A DNA stretch of 64,000 nucleotides from Streptomyces sp. CC53 (GCF_001865245.1 NZ_MKXB01000194.1:62001-126000), one strand, 5' to 3'. Shown: positions 36,053 to 46,476, counted from the first letter of the stretch. The notes: a model not told the origin generated them from the sequence alone. Translations and numbers: made by a program.

Positions 36053-36601
36053 CTACTCCCGGAAGCGGAGGTATCCCGGCGGTACGGCGTCGGTGAGCCA
36101 GACACCGTTGGCGCTGACGCGGAAGACGTGGCCGTCCTCGTGCATGGTTCCCGCCGCCACCGACAGGACGACGGGCCGGCCGCGACGCGCTCCGACGCGG
36201 CTCGCCGTCTCCCGGTCCGGCGACAGGTGGACGTGGTGGCGGGCCATCGGGCGCAGCCCCTCGGCGCGGATCGCCGCCAGGTTCCCGGCCACGGTGCCGT
36301 GGTAGAGGTAGCCCGGCGGGGCGGCCGGGGGCAGATCCAGGTCGACGGCCACGGTGTGGCCCTGTGCGGCCCGGATCCGGTCGCGGTCCGCGTCGAGGGT
36401 GAAGCGGCGTTTGTCGTTCACGGCGACGACGTGCTCCAGCTCTGCGCGGCTGATCCGCATGCCGTGCTGCTCCATCGCCCGCAGCAGGTCCGTGACCGCC
36501 GCCCAGCCCTGCCGGTCCAGGGTCAGACCGATCCTCTCCGGCTGGTGGCGCAGGTGCTTGGCGAGGTACTTCGACACCTTCACGGCGCGGTGTTCGTCCA
36601 T
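36053..36601 (-). CDS. kptA: RNA 2'-phosphotransferase, Tpt1/KptA family
   Basis: A 182-residue KptA: KYLAKHLRHQPERIGL, LYHGT and RHHVHLS carry the conserved Arg-His-Arg-Arg catalytic set. The enzyme removes an internal 2'-phosphate from RNA using NAD+, forming ADP-ribose 1'',2''-cyclic phosphate. In fungi it completes tRNA splicing; in bacteria the substrate is not settled, and RNA 5'-ADP-ribosylation has been reported for some members. The ATG at 36601 begins the family sequence; the open frame upstream is spurious. DnaA boxes lie between its start and the MerR gene. Confidence 0.9.
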   Translation of the reverse strand: MDEHRAVKVSKYLAKHLRHQPERIGLTLDRQGWAAVTDLLRAMEQHGMRISRAELEHVVAVNDKRRFTLDADRDRIRAAQGHTVAVDLDLPPAAPPGYLYHGTVAGNLAAIRAEGLRPMARHHVHLSPDRETASRVGARRGRPVVLSVAAGTMHEDGHVFRVSANGVWLTDAVPPGYLRFRE

Positions 36602-36694
36602 GGCGGCAGGGTGGCAGCCGCTGCCCAGGGACGCCACCGGCTTGTGGTGTCGGGAATCACAAGCCGGAGCGTGAGATTCTTCGCCGCTGAGGTT

Positions 36695-36749
36695 TGGTCC
36701 ACAGCCAACTCCCTTTATCCACAGGGGTGGGGGCGAGTTCTGTGGACAA
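36695..36749. promoter_or_regulatory. DnaA-box trio
   Basis: TGGTCCACA (36695-36703, one mismatch), TTATCCACA (36715-36723, perfect) and TGTGGACAA (36741-36749, the reverse of TTGTCCACA, perfect) within 55 bases, between kptA and the MerR gene. Confidence 0.7.
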
Positions 36750-36759
36750 CGGGCCTTGT

Positions 36760-38175
36760 TCACTGCTCCTTTCCCGGCGACTCCGCCAGTGCGTCGTACA
36801 CGGTGGGGTTGCCCCTGCCGTCCCGCCCGTCCCTCCACGCCTCCGTGAGTGCGTCCAACGTCCTTGCGTGCACCTCGCGTTCGGCCGCCGCGGCGATGAA
36901 GGGCGCCACCTGCTCGGCGCCCACCAGGTCCTGTACGGCCCGGACCGTCTCGGCCGGGAGTGCCACAGCCCACGGTTCGCGCTCCGGCCCGCCCGCGACC
37001 TCCGGAGACAGGTGCCGCCGCAGGTGGCGGGGGGCGAACGTGCGCATGGCCCGGGCCAGTTCCGCGTCCACCGTCTGCTGAGCGAGCGGCCGCAGCCGCC
37101 GCACCAGCTCCGCCGCCTCCGTCGCTTCGGCGTCGCTGGGCGGCCGGTGGCCGAGGTAGCGGGCGAAGACGTGCTCGGTGGTGAACTCCAGGAACCGGGT
37201 GGCGATGTGCTCCACCTGGGCGCGCAGCTCCCGGAGGTGCCCGGCGATCGCCAGCAGGGGAACGCCCGCCGCGTACAGCTCGACCGCGACCGACAGCTCC
37301 TGCGGGCTGGGCACCAGGAACTCGTCGTCCCGGCCGGGCACCGGCTCCAGCACGCCGAGGGCGACGGCCTCGCGGACCGCGCGCTCGTCCGGCACGCCGC
37401 CGAACCTCTCGTCCAGTTCCGCGCGCGTGATCCGGTCCACCTGCTCGTCCGTCCACGGCCCGTCCACCTCGGCCACCAGGCCCAGCACCCCGCCGAGGCC
37501 GCGGCCCGCGTCCCACGCCTCCAGCAGCTCCTTGATCGAGGCCAGGGTGTAGCCGCGGTCGAGCAGGTCGGCGATCTGCCGCAACCGCGCCAGGTGGGCG
37601 TCCCCGTACACGTTCGCCCGGCCACGCCGCTCCGGACGGGGCAGCAGCCCGCGGTCCTGGTAGGCCCGGATGGTCCGTACCGTGGCGCCGCTGAGATGCG
37701 CCAGGTCCTCGATGCGGTACTCGGCCGTGGCCGGCTGATCAGCCGTGGCCGACCGTTCGTCCCGGGCGGATCCCCGAGCCCCTGCCGCGGATCGGCCAGG
37801 GGCGGCCGGGCCGGTGGTGGCCCGCCCTTCCGCGGTCCGCGGCGGGGCTCCGGCACCCGGCTGACTCCCTCCGGCCGACGGCGCCACGGAGGCGGAGGAA
37901 CCGCGGGCGGCCGAAGACCAGTCGGAGGCGGAACCGGAGGGCGCGTGGGAGGCCCGACCGGTGGTCGAGGGCCGTTCGCCTGAGGGCTGGCCTGCGGCCG
38001 GGGGCTGTCCGCTGCGAAGTCGGTCTGCGGCCGGGGGCTGTTCGACGGCGCCCAGCCGCTCGGCCTCTGTTCCTTCCGTTCCTTCCGCCCCCGGCGCCGG
38101 CTGCGCGGCCGCGGTCGACCGCCCGGCCGGCGGCTGCCCGCCTGCCGGGTCTCCGTCTGCTGGCTGTGCGGACAC
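36760..38175 (-). CDS. MerR-family regulator with long disordered N-terminus
   Basis: A 471-residue protein. The first 145 or so residues are low-complexity Ala, Gly, Pro, Ser and Gln. Then comes a MerR winged-helix DNA-binding domain (YRIEDLAHLSGATVRTIRAY, YGDAHLARLRQIADLLD), followed by about 250 residues of mainly helical effector region with no Cys-rich metal site. The GTG at 38175 is chosen because GGGAG lies 5 bases before it; a GTG two codons earlier would overlap that site. The regulated genes are unknown. The DnaA boxes lie just past its stop. Confidence 0.78.
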   Translation of the reverse strand: MSAQPADGDPAGGQPPAGRSTAAAQPAPGAEGTEGTEAERLGAVEQPPAADRLRSGQPPAAGQPSGERPSTTGRASHAPSGSASDWSSAARGSSASVAPSAGGSQPGAGAPPRTAEGRATTGPAAPGRSAAGARGSARDERSATADQPATAEYRIEDLAHLSGATVRTIRAYQDRGLLPRPERRGRANVYGDAHLARLRQIADLLDRGYTLASIKELLEAWDAGRGLGGVLGLVAEVDGPWTDEQVDRITRAELDERFGGVPDERAVREAVALGVLEPVPGRDDEFLVPSPQELSVAVELYAAGVPLLAIAGHLRELRAQVEHIATRFLEFTTEHVFARYLGHRPPSDAEATEAAELVRRLRPLAQQTVDAELARAMRTFAPRHLRRHLSPEVAGGPEREPWAVALPAETVRAVQDLVGAEQVAPFIAAAAEREVHARTLDALTEAWRDGRDGRGNPTVYDALAESPGKEQ

Positions 38176-38264
38176 GCCCACTCCCTACTGCACCGGTCCC
38201 CCCTGCCAGGGATGGTACGTACGGTCCCTCCGTCGCCGCCGGGCGCGTCCGCGGCCGGAGCGGT

Positions 38265-40043
38265 TCACAGCGGGGGATCCAGCCGGGCCAGGGCCCGCAG
38301 CGCAGCCGGTGCGAACCGGGATATCAGATGCGCGCCCCGAGCCTCCGGCGTCACCGGAACCACCGCCCGGTTCTCCGCCACGGCCCGCAGCACCGCGTCT
38401 GCGACCTTCTCCGGGGGGTAGTTCCGCAGGCCGTACAAGCGGCTGGTCCGCTCCCTGCGGCTGCGCTGCTCCTCCTCCGACACCCCGGCGAACCTCGCGG
38501 TGGCCGTGATGTTCGTGTTGACGATGCCCGGGCAGACCGCCGTGACGCCGATGCCCTGCCCTGCCAGCTCCGCGCGCAGGCACTCGCTGAGCATCAGCAC
38601 CGCGGCCTTCGACGTGCCGTACGCCGACAGCACCTTCGACGGCTGGTACGCGGCCGCCGACGCCGTGTTCACGATGTGCCCGCCCTGGCCGCGCTCCGCC
38701 ATCTGCCGTCCGAAGACCCGGCAGCCGTGGATGACGCCCCACAGGTTCACGTCCAGAACCCGCTTCCAGTCCTCGGTGGTGGTGTCGAAGAACGAACCGG
38801 AGAGACCGATACCGGCGTTGTTCACCAGCACGTCCACGACGCCGTACTCCGCGGCGACCCGGGCACCGAGCTTCTCCACCGCCTGCTCGTCGCTCACGTC
38901 CGCCACCTCCGGCCAGGCGGCCGGTGCCCCGACGAGCCTCGCCAGCTCGGCGGTGCGGGCCGCGCTCTCCGCGTCGCGGTCCACGGCGACCACTCGGGCG
39001 CCCGCCTCGGCGAACGCGAACGCGGTGGCCCGGCCGATGCCGCTGCCCGCCCCCGTCACCAGCACCAGCCGGCCGCCGAACCGGTCCGCGTACCGCCGAC
39101 CGGAGGCGACGGGCTCCGGCAGGCCGGACGGGCCCTGTTCCCGTGGGTCGTGCTCCGCGACGAACTCCGTGATGCACGCCGCCAACTGGTCCGGGTGCGT
39201 GCGGGGCGCCCAGTGCTTGGCCGCCAGGGTGCGCCGCACGAGGCGGGGCGCCCACCTCGCCAGGTCGTCGAAGAGCCGCTCCGAGAGGAAGGCGTCCCCG
39301 GTCGGCGTGATCAGCTGCACCGGGGCGTGCGCGTAGGCGTCGTCACGGGGCCTCAGCAGCCGCGAGCGGACGTTGTCCCGGTACAGCCAGGCGCCGTGCG
39401 CGGCGTCCGACGGCAGGGTGGCCGTCGGGTAACCGTCGTCGGCCACCCCTTCGACGCGGCGCAGCAGGCCCGGCCACCGCCTGCCGAGCGGTCCCCGCCA
39501 CGCCGCCTCCGGCAGTACGGGCGTGTGCAGGAGGTACACGTACCAGGACTTGGCGCCCTGCCCCAGCAGGTGGCCGACCCGCCGGGGGGTCGGCCGCGCC
39601 ATGCGCTGTTTGATCCAGTGCCCGAAGTGGTCCAGTGAGGGACCCGACAGGGACGTGAAGGACGCGATGCGGCCCTCGGTCCGCGTCACCGTGGCGAACT
39701 CCCACGACTGCACCGACCCCCAGTCGTGCCCCACCAGGTGCACCGGCCGGTCCGGGCTGACCGCGTCCACGACCGCCAGGAAGTCGTCCGTGAGCTTCTC
39801 CAGCGTGAAGCCGCCCCGCAGCGGCGCCGGCGCCGTGGACCGGCCGTGGCCCCGCACGTCGTACAGGACCACGTGGAACCGCTCGGCGAGCCGCAGCGCG
39901 ACCTCCGACCAGACCTCCTTCGAGTCCGGGTAGCCGTGCACCAGGACGACCGTCGGCCTGTCGGGGTCGCCCATCTCCGCGACGCACAGGTCCACCCCGC
40001 CCGTCCTCACCCGGCGCTCCCGCGCCCCCCTCAGCAGGCTCAT
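38265..40043 (-). CDS. Alpha/beta hydrolase-SDR fusion (EphD-like)
   Basis: A 592-residue two-domain protein. The N-terminal alpha/beta hydrolase (about 1-290) has HGYPDSKEVW and the epoxide-hydrolase-type nucleophile motif GHDWGS. The C-terminal short-chain dehydrogenase (about 315-592) has TGAGSGIG, NNAG and YGTSK. This is the arrangement and size of mycobacterial EphD, implicated in lipid metabolism; the substrate in Streptomyces is unknown. Its ATG overlaps the M24 gene's stop by 4 bases (ATGA), so translation is coupled. GGAGGGAG precedes the start. Confidence 0.87.
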   Translation of the reverse strand: MSLLRGARERRVRTGGVDLCVAEMGDPDRPTVVLVHGYPDSKEVWSEVALRLAERFHVVLYDVRGHGRSTAPAPLRGGFTLEKLTDDFLAVVDAVSPDRPVHLVGHDWGSVQSWEFATVTRTEGRIASFTSLSGPSLDHFGHWIKQRMARPTPRRVGHLLGQGAKSWYVYLLHTPVLPEAAWRGPLGRRWPGLLRRVEGVADDGYPTATLPSDAAHGAWLYRDNVRSRLLRPRDDAYAHAPVQLITPTGDAFLSERLFDDLARWAPRLVRRTLAAKHWAPRTHPDQLAACITEFVAEHDPREQGPSGLPEPVASGRRYADRFGGRLVLVTGAGSGIGRATAFAFAEAGARVVAVDRDAESAARTAELARLVGAPAAWPEVADVSDEQAVEKLGARVAAEYGVVDVLVNNAGIGLSGSFFDTTTEDWKRVLDVNLWGVIHGCRVFGRQMAERGQGGHIVNTASAAAYQPSKVLSAYGTSKAAVLMLSECLRAELAGQGIGVTAVCPGIVNTNITATARFAGVSEEEQRSRRERTSRLYGLRNYPPEKVADAVLRAVAENRAVVPVTPEARGAHLISRFAPAALRALARLDPPL

Positions 40044-40894
40044 GACGCTGCTCCCTCCTTGTTCCAGCGCCGCACGTGCGGCAGGTCGTCGTCCAGCCAG
40101 AAGGCGCTCTGCTCCGGGTCGCGGGAGTCCGTGACCACCAGGAGCTCCTCGAACTTCGCTCCCGTCCCGCGGAACCCGAGGTGGGGTTCCACCGCCCACA
40201 GCCCCGGCCTCGGCGGGTGGTCGGAGAAGCGCTGGGGCGACCACAGGGGCGACCAGCCTTCCCGATGCCCGTGCAGGGCGTCACTGGCCAGGCCCTTCAG
40301 CGACTGCGTGCCGAACCCGAACAGAGTCGGTGCCCAGCGCCGCTCGCGCACCCGGCCCACCTTGTGGGCGATCACCCCGAACGGGTAGGCGCGGTGCCGG
40401 TTGGCGTATCCCTGCCGCGCCATCAGCCGGTCCACGTCCTCGTAGATCTCCCGCAGCGGGCGCCGCTCCCGCACCTCGCGCAGGATGAGCTCGCGGTGCT
40501 GTCGCAGGTCGGCCGTGAGCTTGTCGTGCAGGGGGTGAGGGCCCAGGCAGCCGGAGTAGCCGATGTCCGCGGTGAACCCCCGGTGGATCGGTGCCATGTC
40601 GAGGATGAACGGCATGCCCTGCTCCAGTCGCCTGTTCGTCGGGAAGAACTGCAGCGGTACGCGGAAGCCCGCGAACGCGGTGCGGTCGCCGAACCAGGCG
40701 AACGGCAGGTGGAACCAGTCGCGCACGCCCCGCTCGCGCAGCCAGTCCCGCTGCATCCGCGCGGCCTCGCGCTCCGTCACCCCCGGTATCAGCTGCGCCG
40801 CCACCGCTTCCGCGCAGGCGTACGCGAGCCGCTGCACTTCTCTGAAGCCGCGCAGTCCGGTCGGTGTCGCCGTGTCCGCCACCCCTGCTGTCAT
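40040..40894 (-). CDS. M24 family metallopeptidase (creatinase/prolidase-like)
   Basis: A 284-residue pita-bread-fold protein. The metal ligands are apparent: Asp in ILDMAP, Asp in TADIGYS, His in VIAHKVGR, Glu in AVEPHLGF and Glu in KFEELLVV. Such enzymes are aminopeptidases, prolidases or creatinase-type hydrolases. It is shorter than classical PepP because it lacks the N-terminal domain. The start MTAGVAD at 40894 has GGAGGG upstream. It precedes the EphD-like gene with a 4-base overlap, so they form an operon, and the pair probably acts on one substrate class (inference). Confidence 0.83.
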   Translation of the reverse strand: MTAGVADTATPTGLRGFREVQRLAYACAEAVAAQLIPGVTEREAARMQRDWLRERGVRDWFHLPFAWFGDRTAFAGFRVPLQFFPTNRRLEQGMPFILDMAPIHRGFTADIGYSGCLGPHPLHDKLTADLRQHRELILREVRERRPLREIYEDVDRLMARQGYANRHRAYPFGVIAHKVGRVRERRWAPTLFGFGTQSLKGLASDALHGHREGWSPLWSPQRFSDHPPRPGLWAVEPHLGFRGTGAKFEELLVVTDSRDPEQSAFWLDDDLPHVRRWNKEGAAS

Positions 40895-41130
40895 GCCGCC
40901 CACCCTCCGTAGCCGACCCTTGCGGTACGTGTCCGTAACGTGACATCAATGAATGTGACAATGCCTGACGGCTACGTCAAGGGGCGTGCACGGCCTGTGG
41001 AAAACCTCCCGGAGGCGGGCGCCTCCGCCTCCCGTACGGGGTGGCGCGCTCCGCCGTACGCCTGGAGTCGGAGACGGATCCAGCCGCCAGGGCTGACGAC
41101 CCCTGTGGCACGCGCCACTACGGTCGAGGC

Positions 41131-42105
41131 GTGACTGTGATCGTGACCGAAAGCCTCAGCAAGCGGTTCCCGAAGGTGACCGCCCTCGACCGGCTGTCGA
41201 TGGACATCGGGCCCGGTGTGACCGGCCTGGTGGGCGCCAACGGAGCCGGTAAATCCACCATGATCAAAATCCTGCTCGGACTGTCGCCCGCAACCGAGGG
41301 CCGCGCCGAGGTCCTCGGTCTCGACGTCTCCAGCCACGGCCCCGCCATCCGCGAGCAGGTCGGCTACATGCCCGAGCACGACTGCCTGCCACCCGACGTC
41401 TCGGCCACCGAGTTCGTCGTCCACATGGCGCGCATGTCGGGTCTGCCGCCCACGGCGGCCCGCGAGCGCACCGCCGACACGCTGCGTCACGTCGGCCTGT
41501 ACGAGGAGCGCTACCGCCCCATGGGCGGCTACTCCACCGGCATGAAGCAGCGCGTGAAGCTCGCCCAGGCCCTCGTCCACGACCCGAAACTCGTGTTCCT
41601 GGACGAACCCACCAACGGCCTGGACCCGGTCGGCCGTGACGACATGCTCGGCCTCATCCGCCGCATCTGGACGGAGTTCGGCATCTCCGTCCTGGTCACG
41701 TCCCACCTGCTCGGCGAACTGGAGCGCACCTGCGACCACGTCGTCGTCATCGACGGCGGCCGCCTCCTGCGCTCCAGCTCCACCAGCGACTTCACGCGGA
41801 CCACCACGACCATCGCCGTCGAGGTCACCGACTCCGACACGCACCCCGACGGCACCACAGCCCTCCGCACCGCCCTCACCGCCGCCGGAGTCACCCTCCA
41901 CGCGCGCGAAGAGGAGGGCCTGCCGGGCGCCGGCCACATCCTCCTGCTGGAGGCGACCGGTGAGGAGACCTACGACATCGTGCGCGACACCGTCGCCGAC
42001 CTGGGCCTCGGCCTCGTCCGCATGGAGCAGCGCCGCCACCACATCGCCGAGGTGTTCCGCCCCGACGCGGAAGCCGCCGGCACGTCCCCGGAGGTGCGGG
42101 CCTGA
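41131..42105 (+). CDS. ABC transporter ATP-binding protein
   Basis: A 324-residue ABC ATPase with Walker A GANGAGKST near residue 35, signature YSTGMKQR, Walker B LVFLDEPTNGLDP and an H-loop SHLL. The C-terminal extension of about 100 residues is typical of ABC-2 exporters. It starts at a GTG and ends overlapping the next gene's ATG by 1 base (TGATG). Together with the following three genes it makes two ATPase/permease pairs of an ABC-2-type exporter; the substrate is unknown. Confidence 0.88.
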   Translation: MTVIVTESLSKRFPKVTALDRLSMDIGPGVTGLVGANGAGKSTMIKILLGLSPATEGRAEVLGLDVSSHGPAIREQVGYMPEHDCLPPDVSATEFVVHMARMSGLPPTAARERTADTLRHVGLYEERYRPMGGYSTGMKQRVKLAQALVHDPKLVFLDEPTNGLDPVGRDDMLGLIRRIWTEFGISVLVTSHLLGELERTCDHVVVIDGGRLLRSSSTSDFTRTTTTIAVEVTDSDTHPDGTTALRTALTAAGVTLHAREEEGLPGAGHILLLEATGEETYDIVRDTVADLGLGLVRMEQRRHHIAEVFRPDAEAAGTSPEVRA

Positions 42106-43013
42106 TGAGCGCCGACACCCACGGCGGGCAGCAGCCCGCCTCCCAGACCCGCATCCACAACATCGGGTACCGCAACTACGCAGGGGCCCGCCTCGGCCGC
42201 TCCTACGCGCGGCGCTCGCTCTACGCGCAGTCCCTGCGCGGCGCCTACGGACTGGGCCGCAGCGCCAAGTCCAAGGTGCTGCCCATGATCCTCTTCGGAG
42301 TCATGTGCGTTCCCGCGCTGATCATCGTGGCCGTCGCCGTGACCACCAAGATGAAGGACCTGCCGGTCGCGTACACCGAGTACGCGCTGATCATGCAGCT
42401 CGTCATCGCGCTCTTCGTGGCCTCGCAGGCACCCCAGTCCGTCTCCCGCGACCTGCGCTTCCGTACCGTGCCGCTGTACTTCTCCCGCCCCATCGAGCAC
42501 ACGGACTACGTCCTCGCGAAGCTCGGCGCGATGGCGTCCGCGCTGTTCCTGCTGACCGCAGTCCCCCTGCTCGTGCTCTACGCCGGCGCCCTGCTCGCCA
42601 AGATGGACTTCGCGGAGCAGACCGGCGGCTTCGCCCAGGGCATGGTGTCCGTGGCCCTGCTGTCGGTCCTCTTCGGCGGCCTCTCGCTCGTGGTGGCCGC
42701 CCTGACGCCTCGCCGCGGATTCGGCGTCGCCGCCATCATCGCGGTGCTGGTCATCTCGTACGGCGCCGTCACCACCGTCCAGGCCATCGCCTGGTCGACG
42801 GACAACCTTGACGCCGTCGCCTGGCTCGGCCTGCTCTCGCCGGTGACCCTCATCGACGGTGTCCAGACCGCGTTCCTCGGTGCCACCTCCGCCTTCCCGG
42901 GCGAAGAAGGCCCCGGTACCGGCCTCGGCGCGCTGTACCTGCTGGTCGTCCTCGCGCTCATCGCCGCCTCGTACGGCATCCTGCTGCGCCGCTACCGAAA
43001 GGTCGGGCTGTGA
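42105..43013 (+). CDS. ABC-2-type transporter permease
   Basis: A 302-residue membrane protein with about six helices from residue 60 on and a hydrophilic N-terminal region of about 55 residues with repeated Arg and Tyr (IGYRNYAGARLGRSYARRS). It is the permease partner of the ATPase just upstream. Its stop overlaps the next gene's GTG by 4 bases (GTGA). The function follows from the context only. Confidence 0.83.
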   Translation: MSADTHGGQQPASQTRIHNIGYRNYAGARLGRSYARRSLYAQSLRGAYGLGRSAKSKVLPMILFGVMCVPALIIVAVAVTTKMKDLPVAYTEYALIMQLVIALFVASQAPQSVSRDLRFRTVPLYFSRPIEHTDYVLAKLGAMASALFLLTAVPLLVLYAGALLAKMDFAEQTGGFAQGMVSVALLSVLFGGLSLVVAALTPRRGFGVAAIIAVLVISYGAVTTVQAIAWSTDNLDAVAWLGLLSPVTLIDGVQTAFLGATSAFPGEEGPGTGLGALYLLVVLALIAASYGILLRRYRKVGL

Positions 43014-43921
43014 CCACCCTCAACATCGACCATGTCTCACGGTGGTTCGGCAACGTCGTCGCCGTCAACGACATCACCATGACCATCGGCCCCGGCGTCA
43101 CCGGCCTCCTCGGCCCCAACGGCGCCGGCAAGTCCACCCTCATCAACATGATGGGCGGCTTCCTCGCCCCCTCCACCGGCTCCGTCACCCTGGACGGCCG
43201 ACCGGTCTGGCGCGACGAGTCCGCGTACCGCCACATCGGAGTGGTCCCCGAGCGGGAGGCGATGTACGACTTCCTCACGGGCCGCGAGTTCGTCGTCGCC
43301 AACGCCGAACTGCACGGCCTCGGTGCCGCCGAGGCCCAGCGGGCCCTGGCCACCGTGGAGATGGAGTACGCGCAGGACCGGCGCATCTCCACGTACAGCA
43401 AGGGCATGCGGCAGCGCGTCAAGATGGCCTCGGCCCTGGTGCACGAGCCCTCCGTGCTGCTGCTCGACGAGCCGTTCAACGGCATGGACCCCCGCCAGCG
43501 CATGCAGCTGATGGAGCTGCTGCGCCGCATGGGTGCCGAGGGACGCACCGTGCTGTTCTCCTCCCACATCCTGGAGGAGGTCGAGCAACTCGCCTCGCAC
43601 ATCGAGGTCGTCGTCGCCGGCCGGCACGCGGCGAGCGGCGACTTCCGCAGGATCCGCCGCCTCATGACCGACCGCCCGCACCGGTACGTGATCCGGTCCA
43701 GCGACGACCGCACCCTGGCCGCCGCGCTCATCGCCGACCCCTCCACGGCCGGCATCGACGTCGACGTCCGCGAGGGCGTGCTGCACGTCCAGGCCGTGGA
43801 CTTCGGCCGCTTCACCGAACTGCTCCCGCGGGTGGCCCGCGCCCACGGGATACGACTGCTGACCGTCTCGCCCTCGGACGAGTCGCTGGAGTCGGTCTTC
43901 TCGTACCTCGTCGCGGCCTGA
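43010..43921 (+). CDS. ABC transporter ATP-binding protein
   Basis: A 303-residue ABC ATPase, the second in the operon: Walker A GPNGAGKST near residue 38, YSKGMRQR as signature, LLLDEPFNGMDP as Walker B and SHILEE as H-loop. It starts at a GTG overlapping the preceding stop. It is related to the first ATPase in the operon but clearly distinct, so the pair probably arose by an old duplication. A permease follows 16 bases downstream. Confidence 0.88.
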   Translation: MTTLNIDHVSRWFGNVVAVNDITMTIGPGVTGLLGPNGAGKSTLINMMGGFLAPSTGSVTLDGRPVWRDESAYRHIGVVPEREAMYDFLTGREFVVANAELHGLGAAEAQRALATVEMEYAQDRRISTYSKGMRQRVKMASALVHEPSVLLLDEPFNGMDPRQRMQLMELLRRMGAEGRTVLFSSHILEEVEQLASHIEVVVAGRHAASGDFRRIRRLMTDRPHRYVIRSSDDRTLAAALIADPSTAGIDVDVREGVLHVQAVDFGRFTELLPRVARAHGIRLLTVSPSDESLESVFSYLVAA

Positions 43922-43937
43922 AGGGAGCCCCACGACC

Positions 43938-44660
43938 ATGTACCACCCCACCGTCGCCCGGCTCACCTACCGGGCCCTGCTGGGCCGCCGCCGCGCCGCG
44001 GTCCTCTTCGTCCTGCCCGGGCTGCTGCTGTTCCTGGCAGTCGCCATACGCGTCGTCAACGGCCCCGACGACCAGGTCGCCGCGCACGTCCTCGGCGGGT
44101 TCGCCCTCGCCACGCTCGTGCCCCTGATCGGCGTCATCGCCGGCACCGGCGCCATCGGCCCGGAGATCGACGACGGCTCCGTGGTCTACCTGCTCGCCAA
44201 GCCGGTGAAGCGGCCCACGATCATCATGACCAAGCTGACCGTGGCGATCGCGGTCACCATGGTCTTCTCCGCACTGCCCACCCTCGTCGCCGGGTTCATC
44301 CTCAACGGCAACGGCCAGCAGATCGCCGTGGCCTACACGGTGGCCGCCCTGGTCGCCTCCATCGCGTACAGCGCGATCTTCCTGCTGCTGGGCACGGTCA
44401 CGCGGCACGCCGTCGTCATCGGCCTGGTCTACGCCCTGATCTGGGAAGCGCTCTTCGCCGGCCTCATCTCGGGGGCTCGCACCCTCAGCGTCCGGGAGTG
44501 GTCGGCGGCCGTGGCACAGAAGGTCACGGGCGGCGACAGCGTGGTGTCCTCCGAGGTCGGGCTGCCGCTCGCGGTGGTGCTGCTGGTCGCGGTGACCGTG
44601 GCCGCCACGTGGTTCGCGGGCCACAAGCTGCGTACGCTGACGCTGGCCGGGGAGGAGTAG
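43938..44660 (+). CDS. ABC-2-type transporter permease
   Basis: A 240-residue membrane protein with about six helices, including a conserved charged patch at GAIGPEIDDGSVVYLLAKPVK, typical of ABC-2 permeases. It follows its ATPase by 16 bases with GGGAG upstream. It closes the four-gene operon. The next gene, lpdA, has its own region with DnaA-box sequences. Confidence 0.83.
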   Translation: MYHPTVARLTYRALLGRRRAAVLFVLPGLLLFLAVAIRVVNGPDDQVAAHVLGGFALATLVPLIGVIAGTGAIGPEIDDGSVVYLLAKPVKRPTIIMTKLTVAIAVTMVFSALPTLVAGFILNGNGQQIAVAYTVAALVASIAYSAIFLLLGTVTRHAVVIGLVYALIWEALFAGLISGARTLSVREWSAAVAQKVTGGDSVVSSEVGLPLAVVLLVAVTVAATWFAGHKLRTLTLAGEE

Positions 44661-44694
44661 CCCTCGGACCGTGGAGACGTGACGGGTGGCGGAG

Positions 44695-44721
44695 TTGTCC
44701 ACAAGGCCCCGCCCGTCCACA
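44695..44721. promoter_or_regulatory. DnaA-box pair upstream of lpdA
   Basis: TTGTCCACA (44695-44703, perfect) and CCGTCCACA (44713-44721, one of the degenerate forms) on the same strand, 18 bases apart, in the gap between the ABC operon and lpdA. Confidence 0.55.
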
Positions 44722-44826
44722 GAGGAGACGGGCGTCGCAGCGGTCTGCATGCCCCCGGGATTACTGTGGGCACGGGCGCGACCTCACGGCCCGCACGACC
44801 CGCACTCACATCTTGGGGAGCCAGCC

Positions 44827-46230
<1,404 letters not shown>

Positions 46231-46259
46231 GTCGTATTTCGGTGGCGTACCGCCGGCTC

Positions 46260-46310
46260 TCCCCGGCACAGTGGTGTCCGTACCGACGCACGGACACCAC
46301 GAGCCGGGGA
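46260..46310 (+). terminator. Terminator after lpdA
   Basis: Nested inverted repeats: GTGGTGTCCGT (46271-46281) pairs with 46290-46300, and the outer TCCCCGGC (46260-46267) pairs with GCCGGGGA (46303-46310). A long GC-rich hairpin with an internal loop. Confidence 0.85.
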
Positions 46311-46476
46311 GGAGCGAGACGTTGACCCGGGAGAGCACGAGTCCGTCGAGTTCCCCTCAGGGCAGCGCGCGGCAGGCACCGGAGTAGTCACCCGACTCCC
46401 GGACCGTCTGAAGCAGCTGCCCGGGGCGGCCGCTTCGAGCGCGCGTACCGACCCGTACGCGCGGGCCGCCCCTCCC

